From the NCBI RefSeq assembly GCF_012927245.1, contig NZ_JABBGE010000010.1, positions 186,001 to 250,000 on the forward strand: 64,000 nucleotides of DNA, written 5' to 3'. Source of the DNA: Streptomyces sp. R302. GTDB lineage: Bacteria > Actinomycetota > Actinomycetes > Streptomycetales > Streptomycetaceae. Positions 42,994 through 51,015 of this stretch are shown in pieces. The notes under the pieces were generated by a model. It was not told the DNA's origin. It saw nothing but the letters and a program-made list of their open reading frames with translations, and ran no database searches. Numbering within the stretch: the first letter of the stretch is position 1; each line of letters starts with the position of its first letter. A program made the translations under genes and the position numbers.

Positions 42994-45483
42994 ATGGCAC
43001 GGAGAAGACGAAGGGCGAGACTGCCGGTGGCGGTCGCGGCCCTGGCGGCGGTGGCGAGCACCATCGCGGCCGGCGGGACACCGGCCGGTGCCGCCGCGAC
43101 GGCACCGGAGCGGCCGACGATCCGCTACACCGAGTACGGGATCCCGCACATCATCGCCTCCGACTGGGAGGGACTGGGCACGGGATACGGATACGCGGCG
43201 GCCAAGGACAACATCTGCACCCTGGCCGACACCTATCTGATGGTCAACGCCGAGCGCTCCCGCCACCTGGGGCCCGACGGCAGGACGAGCCCCGGCCAGA
43301 ACCAGAACACCACCACCAACCTCAACAGCGACCTGTACTTCCAGCGGATCAAGGACGACGGCGTCGTGGAGCGACTGCTGGCCCAGCCGGCGCCCGACGG
43401 TCCTGAACCCCAGGTCGAGGAGGCCATCCGCGGCTACGTCCAGGGATACAACCGGTACCTGGCGGAGACGGGCGTGGAGAACCTCTCCGACCCGGCCTGC
43501 CGCGGCGCGGCCTGGGTACGGCCGATCACCGAACTCGACGTCTACCGGCACGCCCACGCCGAGATCATGATGGGCAGCGCCGACCCGCTCCTCGACGGCC
43601 AGGTCACCGCCGCGCCCCCGGGGGCGTCGGCGGCGGCGGTGCCCGCGCCCTCGGCGGAGGAGCGCGCGCGGACCGCGAAGAAGACGGCCAAGGCCATCGG
43701 CGAGGCGCTCGCGGAGAGCCGCCGGCAGGGCATGGGCAGCAACGCGCTCGCGGTCGGCTCGCAGGGCGTCTCCGGCGGCACCGGCATGCTCCTCGCCAAC
43801 CCGCACTTCCCGTGGCACGGCAAGAACCGCATGTGGCAGAGCCATCTGACGATCCCGGGCGAGGTGAACGTCTCCGGGGCCAGCCTCCTCGGCCTTCCCG
43901 CGGTGAACATCGGGCACAACGACGACGTCGCCTGGAGCCACACCGTCGCGACGGTCGCGCCGTTCGGCCTCTTCGACGTGCAGGTCGACCCGCTGAACCC
44001 GACCATGTACCTGGTCGACGGCGCCTGGGAACGGATGAAGTCGCAGCAGGTCTCCGTCGCGGTGCGCAACGCGGACGGCACGACCGGCACGGTCACCCGG
44101 ACCCTGTGGTCCACCCGCTACGGGCCCATCACCACCTCGATCCTCGGCTACCCGCTGCCCTGGGTCGTCAGCGCCCACGCGGTACGCGACGTGAACCGGG
44201 ACAACCTGCGCGCCCTGAACACCTGGTTCGGTCTCGACCGGGCGAAGGACGTCCACGAGGTGGTGGACGTCCTGGAGACCACCCAGGGCGTCCCCTTCTT
44301 CAACACGGTCGCCACCGACCGCAAGGGCAACGCGCTCTACGCCGACATCCAGGCCGTCCCGAACATCACCGACGCGCACGCGCAGTCCTGCCTCACCGAG
44401 ACCGGCAAGCTGCTGTTCCACCAGGCGCTGCCGCTGTCGAACGTGCCGCCGGTCTCCATCCTCGACGGCAAGCGCAGCGCCTGCGACTGGCCCGACGACC
44501 CGAACGCGGCCGCACCCGGCCTCCTCGATCCGGCGAAGCAACCCCGCCTGATCCGCACCGACTTCGTCGGCAACGCCAACGACAGCCCCTGGCTGCCCAA
44601 CCCGGAGCAGCCGCTGACCTTCCCCCGCGTCATGGGCGACATGGCCGCGCCCCGCTCGCTGCGCACCCAGGAACTGCTCCTGACCGCGCGGAAGCGGATC
44701 GACGGGACCGACGGCCTTCCCGGCCGGGGCTTCACGCCGGAGACCATGGGGAAGCTGCTCTTCGCGGACAACAGCCGGGCGGCGGACCTCACGCTCGACA
44801 CCACGGTGGCGGCGTGCCGGGCGGTCGCCTTCGGGCTCGTCCTGGTGGACGGCAACCTCGTCGACATCAGGGAGGCCTGCCCGGTCCTGGCGGGCTGGAA
44901 GAGCCACGACTACACGGCGGACAGCCGGGGTTCCTGGCTGTTCGCGAACTACTGGCACCATCTGCAGGGTTCACAGCGCCTGGAGAAGCTGCCCTGGCGG
45001 GTCCCGTTCGACGCAAACGACCCGGTGCACACGCCCAATTCGCTCGACGGCGGCAGCTCCGCCGTCCGCGACTCCCTCGCGCGGGCCGTGCTCGCCATGC
45101 GCAAGGCCGGCATCCCGCTGGACGGGGCGCTCTCGGACGTGCAGAGGATCACCCGCGGCGGCGAGCAGATCCCGGTCCACGGCTCGTACGGAGTCCTCGG
45201 GGTGCTGAACGTGATCGAGCCCGGCCAGGTGGACGGCAGGCTCGACATCGTCTTCGGATCCAGCTTCGTCCAGCAGGTGCGGTTCACCGCCGAGGGGCCG
45301 CCGGAGACGTACTCCGTCCTGGCCTACTCCCAGTCGGCGAACCCGAACTCGCCGCACCACGCCGACCAGACGAAGTTGTTCGCGGCCGGCGGCTGGGTGA
45401 CCGAACGGTTCACCGAGGAACAGATCGCGGCCACCCCGGACCTGAAGGTCGTGGTCCTGGACACGAAGGGAACAGCACGATGA
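42994..45483 (+). CDS. Secreted penicillin acylase-family N-acyl amidohydrolase
   Basis: This 829-residue exported enzyme is an N-terminal nucleophile hydrolase. After a signal peptide (cleaved near AAG/GTPAGAAA) comes the alpha subunit, an internal linker, and the beta subunit starting at the autocatalytic Ser249 in GMG-SNALAVG. ANPHFPWHG and the later IGHNDDVAWSHT are family hallmarks. It most resembles the actinobacterial aculeacin A/acyl-homoserine lactone acylases, which remove fatty acyl chains from lipopeptides, penicillins or quorum signals. The ATG follows GAGGGG. It leads an operon with an esterase and is preceded by a SARP-like promoter. Confidence 0.93.
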   Translation: MARRRRRARLPVAVAALAAVASTIAAGGTPAGAAATAPERPTIRYTEYGIPHIIASDWEGLGTGYGYAAAKDNICTLADTYLMVNAERSRHLGPDGRTSPGQNQNTTTNLNSDLYFQRIKDDGVVERLLAQPAPDGPEPQVEEAIRGYVQGYNRYLAETGVENLSDPACRGAAWVRPITELDVYRHAHAEIMMGSADPLLDGQVTAAPPGASAAAVPAPSAEERARTAKKTAKAIGEALAESRRQGMGSNALAVGSQGVSGGTGMLLANPHFPWHGKNRMWQSHLTIPGEVNVSGASLLGLPAVNIGHNDDVAWSHTVATVAPFGLFDVQVDPLNPTMYLVDGAWERMKSQQVSVAVRNADGTTGTVTRTLWSTRYGPITTSILGYPLPWVVSAHAVRDVNRDNLRALNTWFGLDRAKDVHEVVDVLETTQGVPFFNTVATDRKGNALYADIQAVPNITDAHAQSCLTETGKLLFHQALPLSNVPPVSILDGKRSACDWPDDPNAAAPGLLDPAKQPRLIRTDFVGNANDSPWLPNPEQPLTFPRVMGDMAAPRSLRTQELLLTARKRIDGTDGLPGRGFTPETMGKLLFADNSRAADLTLDTTVAACRAVAFGLVLVDGNLVDIREACPVLAGWKSHDYTADSRGSWLFANYWHHLQGSQRLEKLPWRVPFDANDPVHTPNSLDGGSSAVRDSLARAVLAMRKAGIPLDGALSDVQRITRGGEQIPVHGSYGVLGVLNVIEPGQVDGRLDIVFGSSFVQQVRFTAEGPPETYSVLAYSQSANPNSPHHADQTKLFAAGGWVTERFTEEQIAATPDLKVVVLDTKGTAR

Positions 45484-46556
45484 AGAGGACAACGCTCTGG
45501 TGGAGGACGGCGGTGGCGTGGGCGGTCGCCGCCGTGGCCGTCATCGCGCCCGTCGGCTCGGCCCGCGCCGACGCCGGCACCACCCCGCCGAACCTGCCGG
45601 ACGGTTTCGGCCTGACCCAGGTCGCGCCCGCCGTGGGCGACGCCCACGCCTTCCACCTCACGGTCACCACGCCCCAGGTGTCGGGCGAACAGCACATCAA
45701 GATCATTCTCCCGCGCGGCTACTACGACGACCCGGAACGGCGCTACCCGGTCCTGTACTTCCTGCACGGCTCGCCCGACGACCCCGTCAACCAGACCTAC
45801 CCGGCCCTGTCGATGTCGGACCGGATGATCACCGTCATCCCCGACGGCGGCGCGCGGAGCTGGTACGCGAACTGGCTCAACCAGAAGACCGTCCTCGGCG
45901 CCCAGAACTGGGAGACCTTCCACCTGGAGCAGGTGATCCCGTTCGTCGACGCGAACCTGCGGACCCTCGCGACCAAGAAGTCCCGGGCGGTCGCCGGCAT
46001 CTCCATGGGCGGCTTCGGGGCCTTCCACTACGCCCAGGCCCGCCCCGACCTCTTCGGCCAGACCGCTTCCCTCTCGGGAGACATCGACCTGTCGGCCAAC
46101 TCCATGGACCTGCGCATGGCCGTCGTCGCCTCCGTCACCGACGCCATGGGCGCGGTGTGCGCCTCCTCGTCCGGCTACTGCGACCCGGAGAACTCGGCGT
46201 ACAAGCCCGGCGTGGACAGCGACGCCCTGTTCGGCTCGCCCTACCCGGTGTTCAACGTCGACTGGCGGTGGAACCAGGTCGACCCGTCGCAGCACATGGA
46301 CCGGCTCCGGGGCATCGGCATCTCGATCTACACCGGCGACGGCGGCGGTTCGCCCCTGAACCCGGAGTTCTGGGTCTCGGGCGCGTCCAAGAACGTCAAG
46401 GCCCGCCTGGACGCCCTGGGCATGCCGTACTACTTCGTGAACTACGGTGACGGCTCCGGCTGGGGCACCCAGTGCGACGGCGGCCACAACTCCGGTTGCT
46501 GGACGCAGTCCCTGCTCGACCTGATCCCCAGGCTGGAACGGGCCTTCGCCTCCTGA
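45480..46556 (+). CDS. Secreted esterase (esterase D/antigen 85-like)
   Basis: This 358-residue protein has a Sec signal (VAWAVAAVAVIAPVGSARA) and an alpha/beta hydrolase domain with LYFLHGSPDDP, GARSWYANWLN, the nucleophile in VAGISMGGFGAFHYA and a C-terminal CDGGHNSGCW carrying the catalytic His between two cysteines that may pair. It shares the fold and many motifs with the Tat-exported esterase at 35575 but uses a different export route. The start overlaps the acylase stop by four bases, so the two enzymes are co-expressed under the SARP-like promoter. A perfect 21-bp terminator stem follows. Confidence 0.9.
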   Translation: MKRTTLWWRTAVAWAVAAVAVIAPVGSARADAGTTPPNLPDGFGLTQVAPAVGDAHAFHLTVTTPQVSGEQHIKIILPRGYYDDPERRYPVLYFLHGSPDDPVNQTYPALSMSDRMITVIPDGGARSWYANWLNQKTVLGAQNWETFHLEQVIPFVDANLRTLATKKSRAVAGISMGGFGAFHYAQARPDLFGQTASLSGDIDLSANSMDLRMAVVASVTDAMGAVCASSSGYCDPENSAYKPGVDSDALFGSPYPVFNVDWRWNQVDPSQHMDRLRGIGISIYTGDGGGSPLNPEFWVSGASKNVKARLDALGMPYYFVNYGDGSGWGTQCDGGHNSGCWTQSLLDLIPRLERAFAS

Positions 46557-46571
46557 CCGTACGGTACGGGC

Positions 46572-46621
46572 GCCCGTCGCCGCCCCGCTCCCGACCGCAG
46601 GGGAGCGGGGCGGCGACGGGC
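46572..46621. terminator. 21-bp perfect stem terminator
   Basis: GCCCGTCGCCGCCCCGCTCCC (21 bases, 46572-46592) is perfectly complementary to 46601-46621, with an 8-base loop. It lies 16 bases after the esterase stop codon and before the end of the convergent C40-propeller gene, so it can stop transcription from both sides. Confidence 0.9.
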
Positions 46622-46642
46622 TTCCCGCCACGGCGTCCGACC

Positions 46643-46686
46643 GACCGGTGGGACCGGTGGGGCCGGTGGGGCCGGTGGGACCGGTC
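46643..46686. repeat. Five tandem 9-base repeats
   Basis: Units GGACCGGTG or GGGCCGGTG repeat about five times in the short gap before the end of the C40-propeller gene. Alternating A and G at one position make the array symmetrical. No function is evident. Confidence 0.75.
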
Positions 46687-46690
46687 AGGG

Positions 46691-48247
46691 TCAGGGCATC
46701 GCGGGCCCGGAGCCGTTCAGCCAGGCCCATTCCGACCAGTCGGCGAAGCTCGTCTGCCAGCGGTGGTAGACGCCGGCGTGGCTGGTGCCGAAGACCTCGA
46801 TGCGTCCGTCGGCGTTGGCGGACGCGGCGATCTCGGTGCCGCCGCCGCCGAAGGTCTCCCAGGCCGAGAACGGCGCGTTCCGCCCCGTCTGCCAGGAGTG
46901 GCTCGCCGTCGTCGCGTTGATCGCGAACACCTCGACGCGGTCGTCGACCGTCCGCGCGGTGGTCAGCTCGGCGTCGGGGATCCCGCCGGTGCCCGTCCAC
47001 TCCGACCACGAGGCGGGACCGGTCTGCCACTTGTGGAAGACGCCGTCGGCGTTCGAGGCGAACACCTCCAGACGGCCGTCCTGGTTGTGGCTGACGGCGA
47101 GGTCGTGCCCGCCGCCGCCGAAGTTCTCCCAGCCGGACCAGCCGCCGTCGACGGCGGTCTGGTACAGGTGGCCGAAGGTCGAGTCCGACAGGGCGAAGAC
47201 CTCCAGGCGCCCGTCGGGCGCGGACTCCATGGCGAGCCGCGAGAGCGCCGGGCCGCCGGCGACGCCCTCCCAGGACGACCAGCCGCCGCTGGGCGCCGTC
47301 TGCCAGCGGTGGAACACGCCGTCGGCGTTGGACGCGAACACCTCGACGCGGCCGTCGGCGTTGGCGCCCGCGGCCAGCCGGTATCCGCCGGTGCCGAAGT
47401 TCGCCCAGCCGGACCAGCCCGCGCTGGGCGCGGTCTGCCACATGTGGTCGAAGGTGGCGTCCGAGAGCGCGAACAGTTCGAGCCGGCCGTCCGCGTTGGC
47501 CGCGAGGGCCAGCTGCGCATTGCGCGGGCCGCCCTTGAACTGCCACGGCGACCAGCCGCCGTTCACCTCGGTCTGCCAGGAGTGGTACACGCCGTCGGCA
47601 CCGGCGGCGAAGGCTTCGAGGCGTCCGTCGGCGGACCGCGCGGACACCACCCGGCCCGAGCCGTTGGGGTGCGCCCTGCGCGTCTCGGCCTCGTCGACGA
47701 TGTTGTGGTATCGCCGGGCCTTGTAGTCGCCGTTCGGATGGCCGTCGATCGTGGCGGCGCCGATGTTCCCGTAGAAGTGCCCCGGCGGTTCGACGCCGCT
47801 GGAGCCGCCGCCGAAGCTGTAGTAGGAGAAGCCGCCCTGGTCGTCCACCCACTCGTGGAAGACGATCACGTGGTTGTAGAACGAGTTGAGGATGTCACCG
47901 GCCCGCAGCTCGCCGCGCGCGATCTCGTACGAGAAGTTCGGCAGGCCCTGCGTGCTGGGGTTGGCGTCGAGGTGCCAGGCCATGGCCACGAACCCGGAGC
48001 AGTCGGTGCGGTAGTCGTAGTCGCCTCCGGGGCCCGGCCAGTAGGCCCTCTGGCTGTACGGCGGCGCCTGGTCCACCCAGATCTGCGCACGCTGGATCAC
48101 CTCGCTCCGGGTGATCGGGCCGCCGCGGTCGGAGGCGGCCGCGGCCGTGACGCGCGCCGCGGCGGGCGGCGCGACGCCGGCCAGCAGCAGCGCGCCGGCC
48201 AGCAGGGGAAGGAGGAACCCGCCCCACCATGATCGTGACTTCTTCAC
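46691..48247 (-). CDS. Secreted C40-type cysteine hydrolase with PLL-type propeller
   Basis: This 518-residue exported protein has a Sec signal (LLPLLAGALLLAGVAPPAAA). A small amidase/NlpC-like domain follows: YRTDCSGFVAMAWHL holds the catalytic Cys and YNHVIVFHEWVD the His (about residues 75-135). From residue ~190 come about seven propeller repeats (ADGRLEAFAAGADGVYHSWQ...GGWSPW) very close to those of the lysozyme-like protein at 36633. Together these suggest a glycan-targeted peptidoglycan amidase. The GTG at 48247 follows GGGAGG. Its promoter repeats that of the acylase operon. Confidence 0.88.
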   Translation of the reverse strand: MKKSRSWWGGFLLPLLAGALLLAGVAPPAAARVTAAAASDRGGPITRSEVIQRAQIWVDQAPPYSQRAYWPGPGGDYDYRTDCSGFVAMAWHLDANPSTQGLPNFSYEIARGELRAGDILNSFYNHVIVFHEWVDDQGGFSYYSFGGGSSGVEPPGHFYGNIGAATIDGHPNGDYKARRYHNIVDEAETRRAHPNGSGRVVSARSADGRLEAFAAGADGVYHSWQTEVNGGWSPWQFKGGPRNAQLALAANADGRLELFALSDATFDHMWQTAPSAGWSGWANFGTGGYRLAAGANADGRVEVFASNADGVFHRWQTAPSGGWSSWEGVAGGPALSRLAMESAPDGRLEVFALSDSTFGHLYQTAVDGGWSGWENFGGGGHDLAVSHNQDGRLEVFASNADGVFHKWQTGPASWSEWTGTGGIPDAELTTARTVDDRVEVFAINATTASHSWQTGRNAPFSAWETFGGGGTEIAASANADGRIEVFGTSHAGVYHRWQTSFADWSEWAWLNGSGPAMP

Positions 48248-48274
48248 TCGGACCTCCCAGGTCGTCGGCGGCCG

Positions 48275-48305
48275 ACCTTAGGAAGGGGCGATGAAATACG
48301 GATGG
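48275..48305 (-). promoter_or_regulatory. SARP-type promoter of the C40-propeller gene
   Basis: On the minus strand CCATCCG-TATT-TCATCGC-CCCTTCC-TAAGGT reproduces, in the same spacing, the promoter at 42918-42948; 27 of 31 positions agree. The heptamers keep an 11-bp period, and the -10 is TAAGGT (48280-48275), about 30 bases before the GTG. The SARP gene starting at 49483 lies immediately upstream. Confidence 0.7.
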
Positions 48306-48376
48306 AATGGCCGGGGGGGAGGAGGGACGGCGGGGCTCCCGGTCCGGGAGCCGGGGACGGCGCTCCACGCGCGAGG

Positions 48377-49483
48377 TCAGGCGAACGGCATCGACGCGTC
48401 CGCACCCACCGGCCGGCCGAGCCCGGTCTCGTCCCCGCACAGGATCATCCGGCGGGTCCGGCGCAGCAGCATGCTCGGGGTGACCCCCAGGTCGTCGGCG
48501 AGCCGCCGGCAGGTGCGGTCGAACACGGCGAGCGCCTCCGCCTGCCGGCCGGTGCGGTACAGGGCGCGCATCAGCAGCGCCGCGACCGGCTCGTTCCACG
48601 GCTGCTCCGCGGACAGCGCGAACAGCTCGGCCACGGCGTCCGCGCACCGGCCGAGCCGCAGTTGGCACTCCGCCTTCCACCGCGCGAGGGCGATCCTGCG
48701 CTCGCCGAGCCGCACCCGCTCCAGCTCGGCGAGCGGCCCGGGCAGCCCGTCCAGCGGCTCGCCCCGGAACAGCCCGAGCGCCCGCGAGCAGAGGCGTACC
48801 ACCTCGGCCGGATCGTCCGCCCGGTCCGCCGCCCCGACGGCGGCCACCAGCTTCTCCAACCGGGCCAGGTCCACGTCGACCCTGCCCGGGACCAGGCGGT
48901 AGCCGCGGCGCCGGTCGTGCTCGATGACGGTGTCCGGTCCTTCGTCGGTACGCAGGGTCCCGCGCAGCCGGTAGACGTACACCGGCACCACGTTGGCGGC
49001 CGGCGGCTCCATGCCCCAGATGCCGTCGAGGAGTTCCTGCCGGCTCAGCGTCCGCCCCGCCTCCATCGCCAGCGCGGCCAGGACGGCCTGCTGGCGCGGA
49101 TGCCCCAGACCCAGTGGCCGTCCGTCCCGCCACGCCCGCAGCGGGCCGAGGACCGAGATCCGGATCTCCGGCGCGCCGTCCCCGCGGGTACGGGCCCGCG
49201 GCACCGACCGGTCCGCGGGCCGCGCCCGGGGGCCGTGCCCCGGCGCGACCAGGCCCGCGTCGAAGGCGTGGACGATCGCGGCGGCCCGGTCCCGCAGACC
49301 CAGCTTCACGAGGATCCGCGCGAGGTGCTCGGCCACCCTCTCCTCGGGGAGGGCGAGCGAGGCGGCGATCTCGTCGTCCCGCAGGCCGCAGCCGACCGCG
49401 GTCAGCACCCGGCGCTCCAGCGGCCCGAGCGCGACGGCGGTCGGCCGGCAGGTGGGTCGGCCGGTGGCGGTCGTCGGCAACAT
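48377..49483 (-). CDS. LuxR-SARP fusion regulator
   Basis: This 368-residue regulator joins two DNA-binding modules. Residues ~15-75 form a LuxR/GerE-like helix-turn-helix (LGPLERRVLTAVGCGLRDDEIAASLALPEERVAEHLARILVKLG). Residues ~110-190 are an OmpR-type winged helix (ISVLGPLRAWRDGRPLGLGHPRQQAVLAAL) and ~200-350 a bacterial transcriptional activation (BTAD) domain (VDLARLEKLVAAVGAA ... WNEPVAALLMRALYRTGRQAEAL). The last two define SARP activators. GGAGG lies close before the ATG at 49483; longer frames lack a ribosome site. SARP-like repeats precede the adjacent propeller gene and the acylase operon, its likely targets. Confidence 0.88.
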   Translation of the reverse strand: MLPTTATGRPTCRPTAVALGPLERRVLTAVGCGLRDDEIAASLALPEERVAEHLARILVKLGLRDRAAAIVHAFDAGLVAPGHGPRARPADRSVPRARTRGDGAPEIRISVLGPLRAWRDGRPLGLGHPRQQAVLAALAMEAGRTLSRQELLDGIWGMEPPAANVVPVYVYRLRGTLRTDEGPDTVIEHDRRRGYRLVPGRVDVDLARLEKLVAAVGAADRADDPAEVVRLCSRALGLFRGEPLDGLPGPLAELERVRLGERRIALARWKAECQLRLGRCADAVAELFALSAEQPWNEPVAALLMRALYRTGRQAEALAVFDRTCRRLADDLGVTPSMLLRRTRRMILCGDETGLGRPVGADASMPFA

Positions 49484-49598
49484 GCTCCTCCGGCTCCGTG
49501 CTGCTCGTTCGGGCGGGCTCCGCCGACACGGTAGGAGGAGGCGCGGACGCCACGGCATCCGGAACGATCCGGAGTGACGGCCGTCCGCCACGGGGTGA

Positions 49599-50171
49599 CT
49601 ACGGGGTGAGCCAGCGGCGGAGCACTCTGCTGACGGCCGGCATCGACACGTACGTCATGAACACGTTGAAGACGCAGGCGGTGACCAGACTGCCGAGGAG
49701 GAGGGGGAGACCGGTGAGACGGGGCGTCAGGAAGAGGCCGCCGAGGACGGAGATCGGGTAGATCGCCAGGGTCGCGCTCACCGCCATCTTCCAGCGCGGC
49801 GGCGCGGGCCGGGTGGAACCCGGCTCGGCGAACCACGTCTCCATACCGGTCAGCTTCCGCCGCGCGATCTCGGTGTGGTGGTGCCCCTCGCAGTCGGCGA
49901 ACCAGGCCGCCCGCTCCGGCGACTCCTGCCAGGTCCGGCAGGCCTCCGCGTCCCGGAACCGGTGCACCAGGAACCAGGGGGCGTCGCCGCCGGAGGAACG
50001 GAAGAGCCCGTACCCGAGGTGGCCGGGGAAGGTCGCGGCGGTGTCGAGGATGCCCCGCGCCCACGACTGGAACGAGGCCTCGTGGCCGGGCTCCACCCGG
50101 CGGGCTATCAGCAGGGTCACCTCGCCGGTGTCGGCGGGGACGGTGGCGTGCTCAAGGCTGACCGCGGTCAA
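49599..50171 (-). CDS. Antibiotic biosynthesis monooxygenase (ABM) domain protein with two membrane helices
   Basis: This 190-residue protein has a ferredoxin-like ABM domain (VTLLIARRVEPGHEASFQSWARGI ... WFLVHRFRDAEACRTWQESPER) in its first ~110 residues, followed by two hydrophobic helices (VSATLAIYPISVLGGLFL and LPLLLGSLVTACVFNVFMTYVS). This membrane-anchored form is common in bacteria and has no established substrate. I take the TTG at 50171 as start because GAGGAG is five bases upstream; the frame to 50237 has no such site. It is transcribed alone ahead of the SARP gene. Confidence 0.85.
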   Translation of the reverse strand: MTAVSLEHATVPADTGEVTLLIARRVEPGHEASFQSWARGILDTAATFPGHLGYGLFRSSGGDAPWFLVHRFRDAEACRTWQESPERAAWFADCEGHHHTEIARRKLTGMETWFAEPGSTRPAPPRWKMAVSATLAIYPISVLGGLFLTPRLTGLPLLLGSLVTACVFNVFMTYVSMPAVSRVLRRWLTP

Positions 50172-50365
50172 CTCGACTCCTCGTGATCTCACCGCGCCCG
50201 CGCCCACTCTACCGACGAGCCGGAACCGGACAGGCACGGGAAGGGCCGCACAGGACGGGACAGGCCCCGACGCCCGAGGTATGCCCTTGACGTGTGCCCC
50301 CTCCGGCGAGACCCCGATTCCCGGCCGCCACGGCGCGGCGGGCGGCGGTTCCTGCTCGCCGTCCC

Positions 50366-50569
50366 GTTCGGACGGCGTGACGGAGGCCCGCGACGACAGC
50401 CGCGCCTTCTACCCCCTCTCGGAACGCCTCGCGGCCTGGGGCGGCGCCGGGGACGACCCGCCGGCGCTCCTCCCGGCTGCCGACCGACCTCCGGACGTAC
50501 GCGGGCGGCCACCTCGGCGACGACGCGGCCCTCGTCGCCGTACGGCGGACCGGCCCCGGATCCGGCCCC
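50366..50569 (+). pseudogene. SpoIIE-type phosphatase C-terminal remnant
   Basis: Two frames together match the end of a PP2C/SpoIIE-type phosphatase: SDGVTEARDDSRAFYPLSERLAAW in one, then LPTDLRTYAGGHLGDDAALVAVRRT in another, after a frameshift near 50470. The upstream catalytic core is missing. This is a small gene relic; the motifs SDGVTEARD and DDAALV.VRR are what identify it. Confidence 0.65.
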
Positions 50570-50589
50570 CGCGTGAGGTCTTCTCCCCC

Positions 50590-50957
50590 AGGCGCGTTCC
50601 ACGGTCTCGCCCCGGGCGAGCATGTCGCCCCGGTCGGTGGCGAAGAAGGCCTTCCGGGTCCGCGTCAGGATCTCGGCGGCCCGCTCGGCGAGTCGCCGAG
50701 CCGCAGCCGGAGGACACCGCTGCGGACCTCGACGTAGAGGCGGACCTCGACGTAGAGGCGGTGCGACTCCGCCCCCGCCGCGAGGGCCGCCTCCGCGTCC
50801 GGTGCCGCGTGGTGCCTCGTCCACCGGTCGTACGGGCGCGCTCCTGGCCGGCACGGACCGCCGACCCGAGCACGGTCTTCTCCTGGTAGCGGTGGCCGAC
50901 GACGCCGCCCGGCAAGGTTCCGATGACGGCGATGGCCGCCGCGATGATCCCCGACAC
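50590..50957 (-). pseudogene. Frameshifted membrane-associated hypothetical gene
   Basis: The first frame (GTG at 50957) opens with a membrane helix, SGIIAAAIAVIGTLPGGVVGHRYQE, a start known from a group of streptomycete proteins of unknown function. It then passes to a second frame (HAAPDAEAALAAGAESHRLYVEVR) and a third (RRLAERAAEILTRTRKAFFA). An 18-base tandem duplication (50723-50740 and 50741-50758) repeats LYVEVR. At least two frameshifts mean no full protein is made. Confidence 0.6.
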
Positions 50958-51015
50958 GGCGACGGTCGACCCTCCGGCGGCCCGCCCCGACAGGGCGCGA
51001 ACGGGCCACCGTCCG

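Noticed and set aside
46572-46621. Attachment site or mobile element end
   Set aside because: The long inverted repeat is a terminator-like stem after a gene end, with no integrase, transposase or direct repeats nearby.
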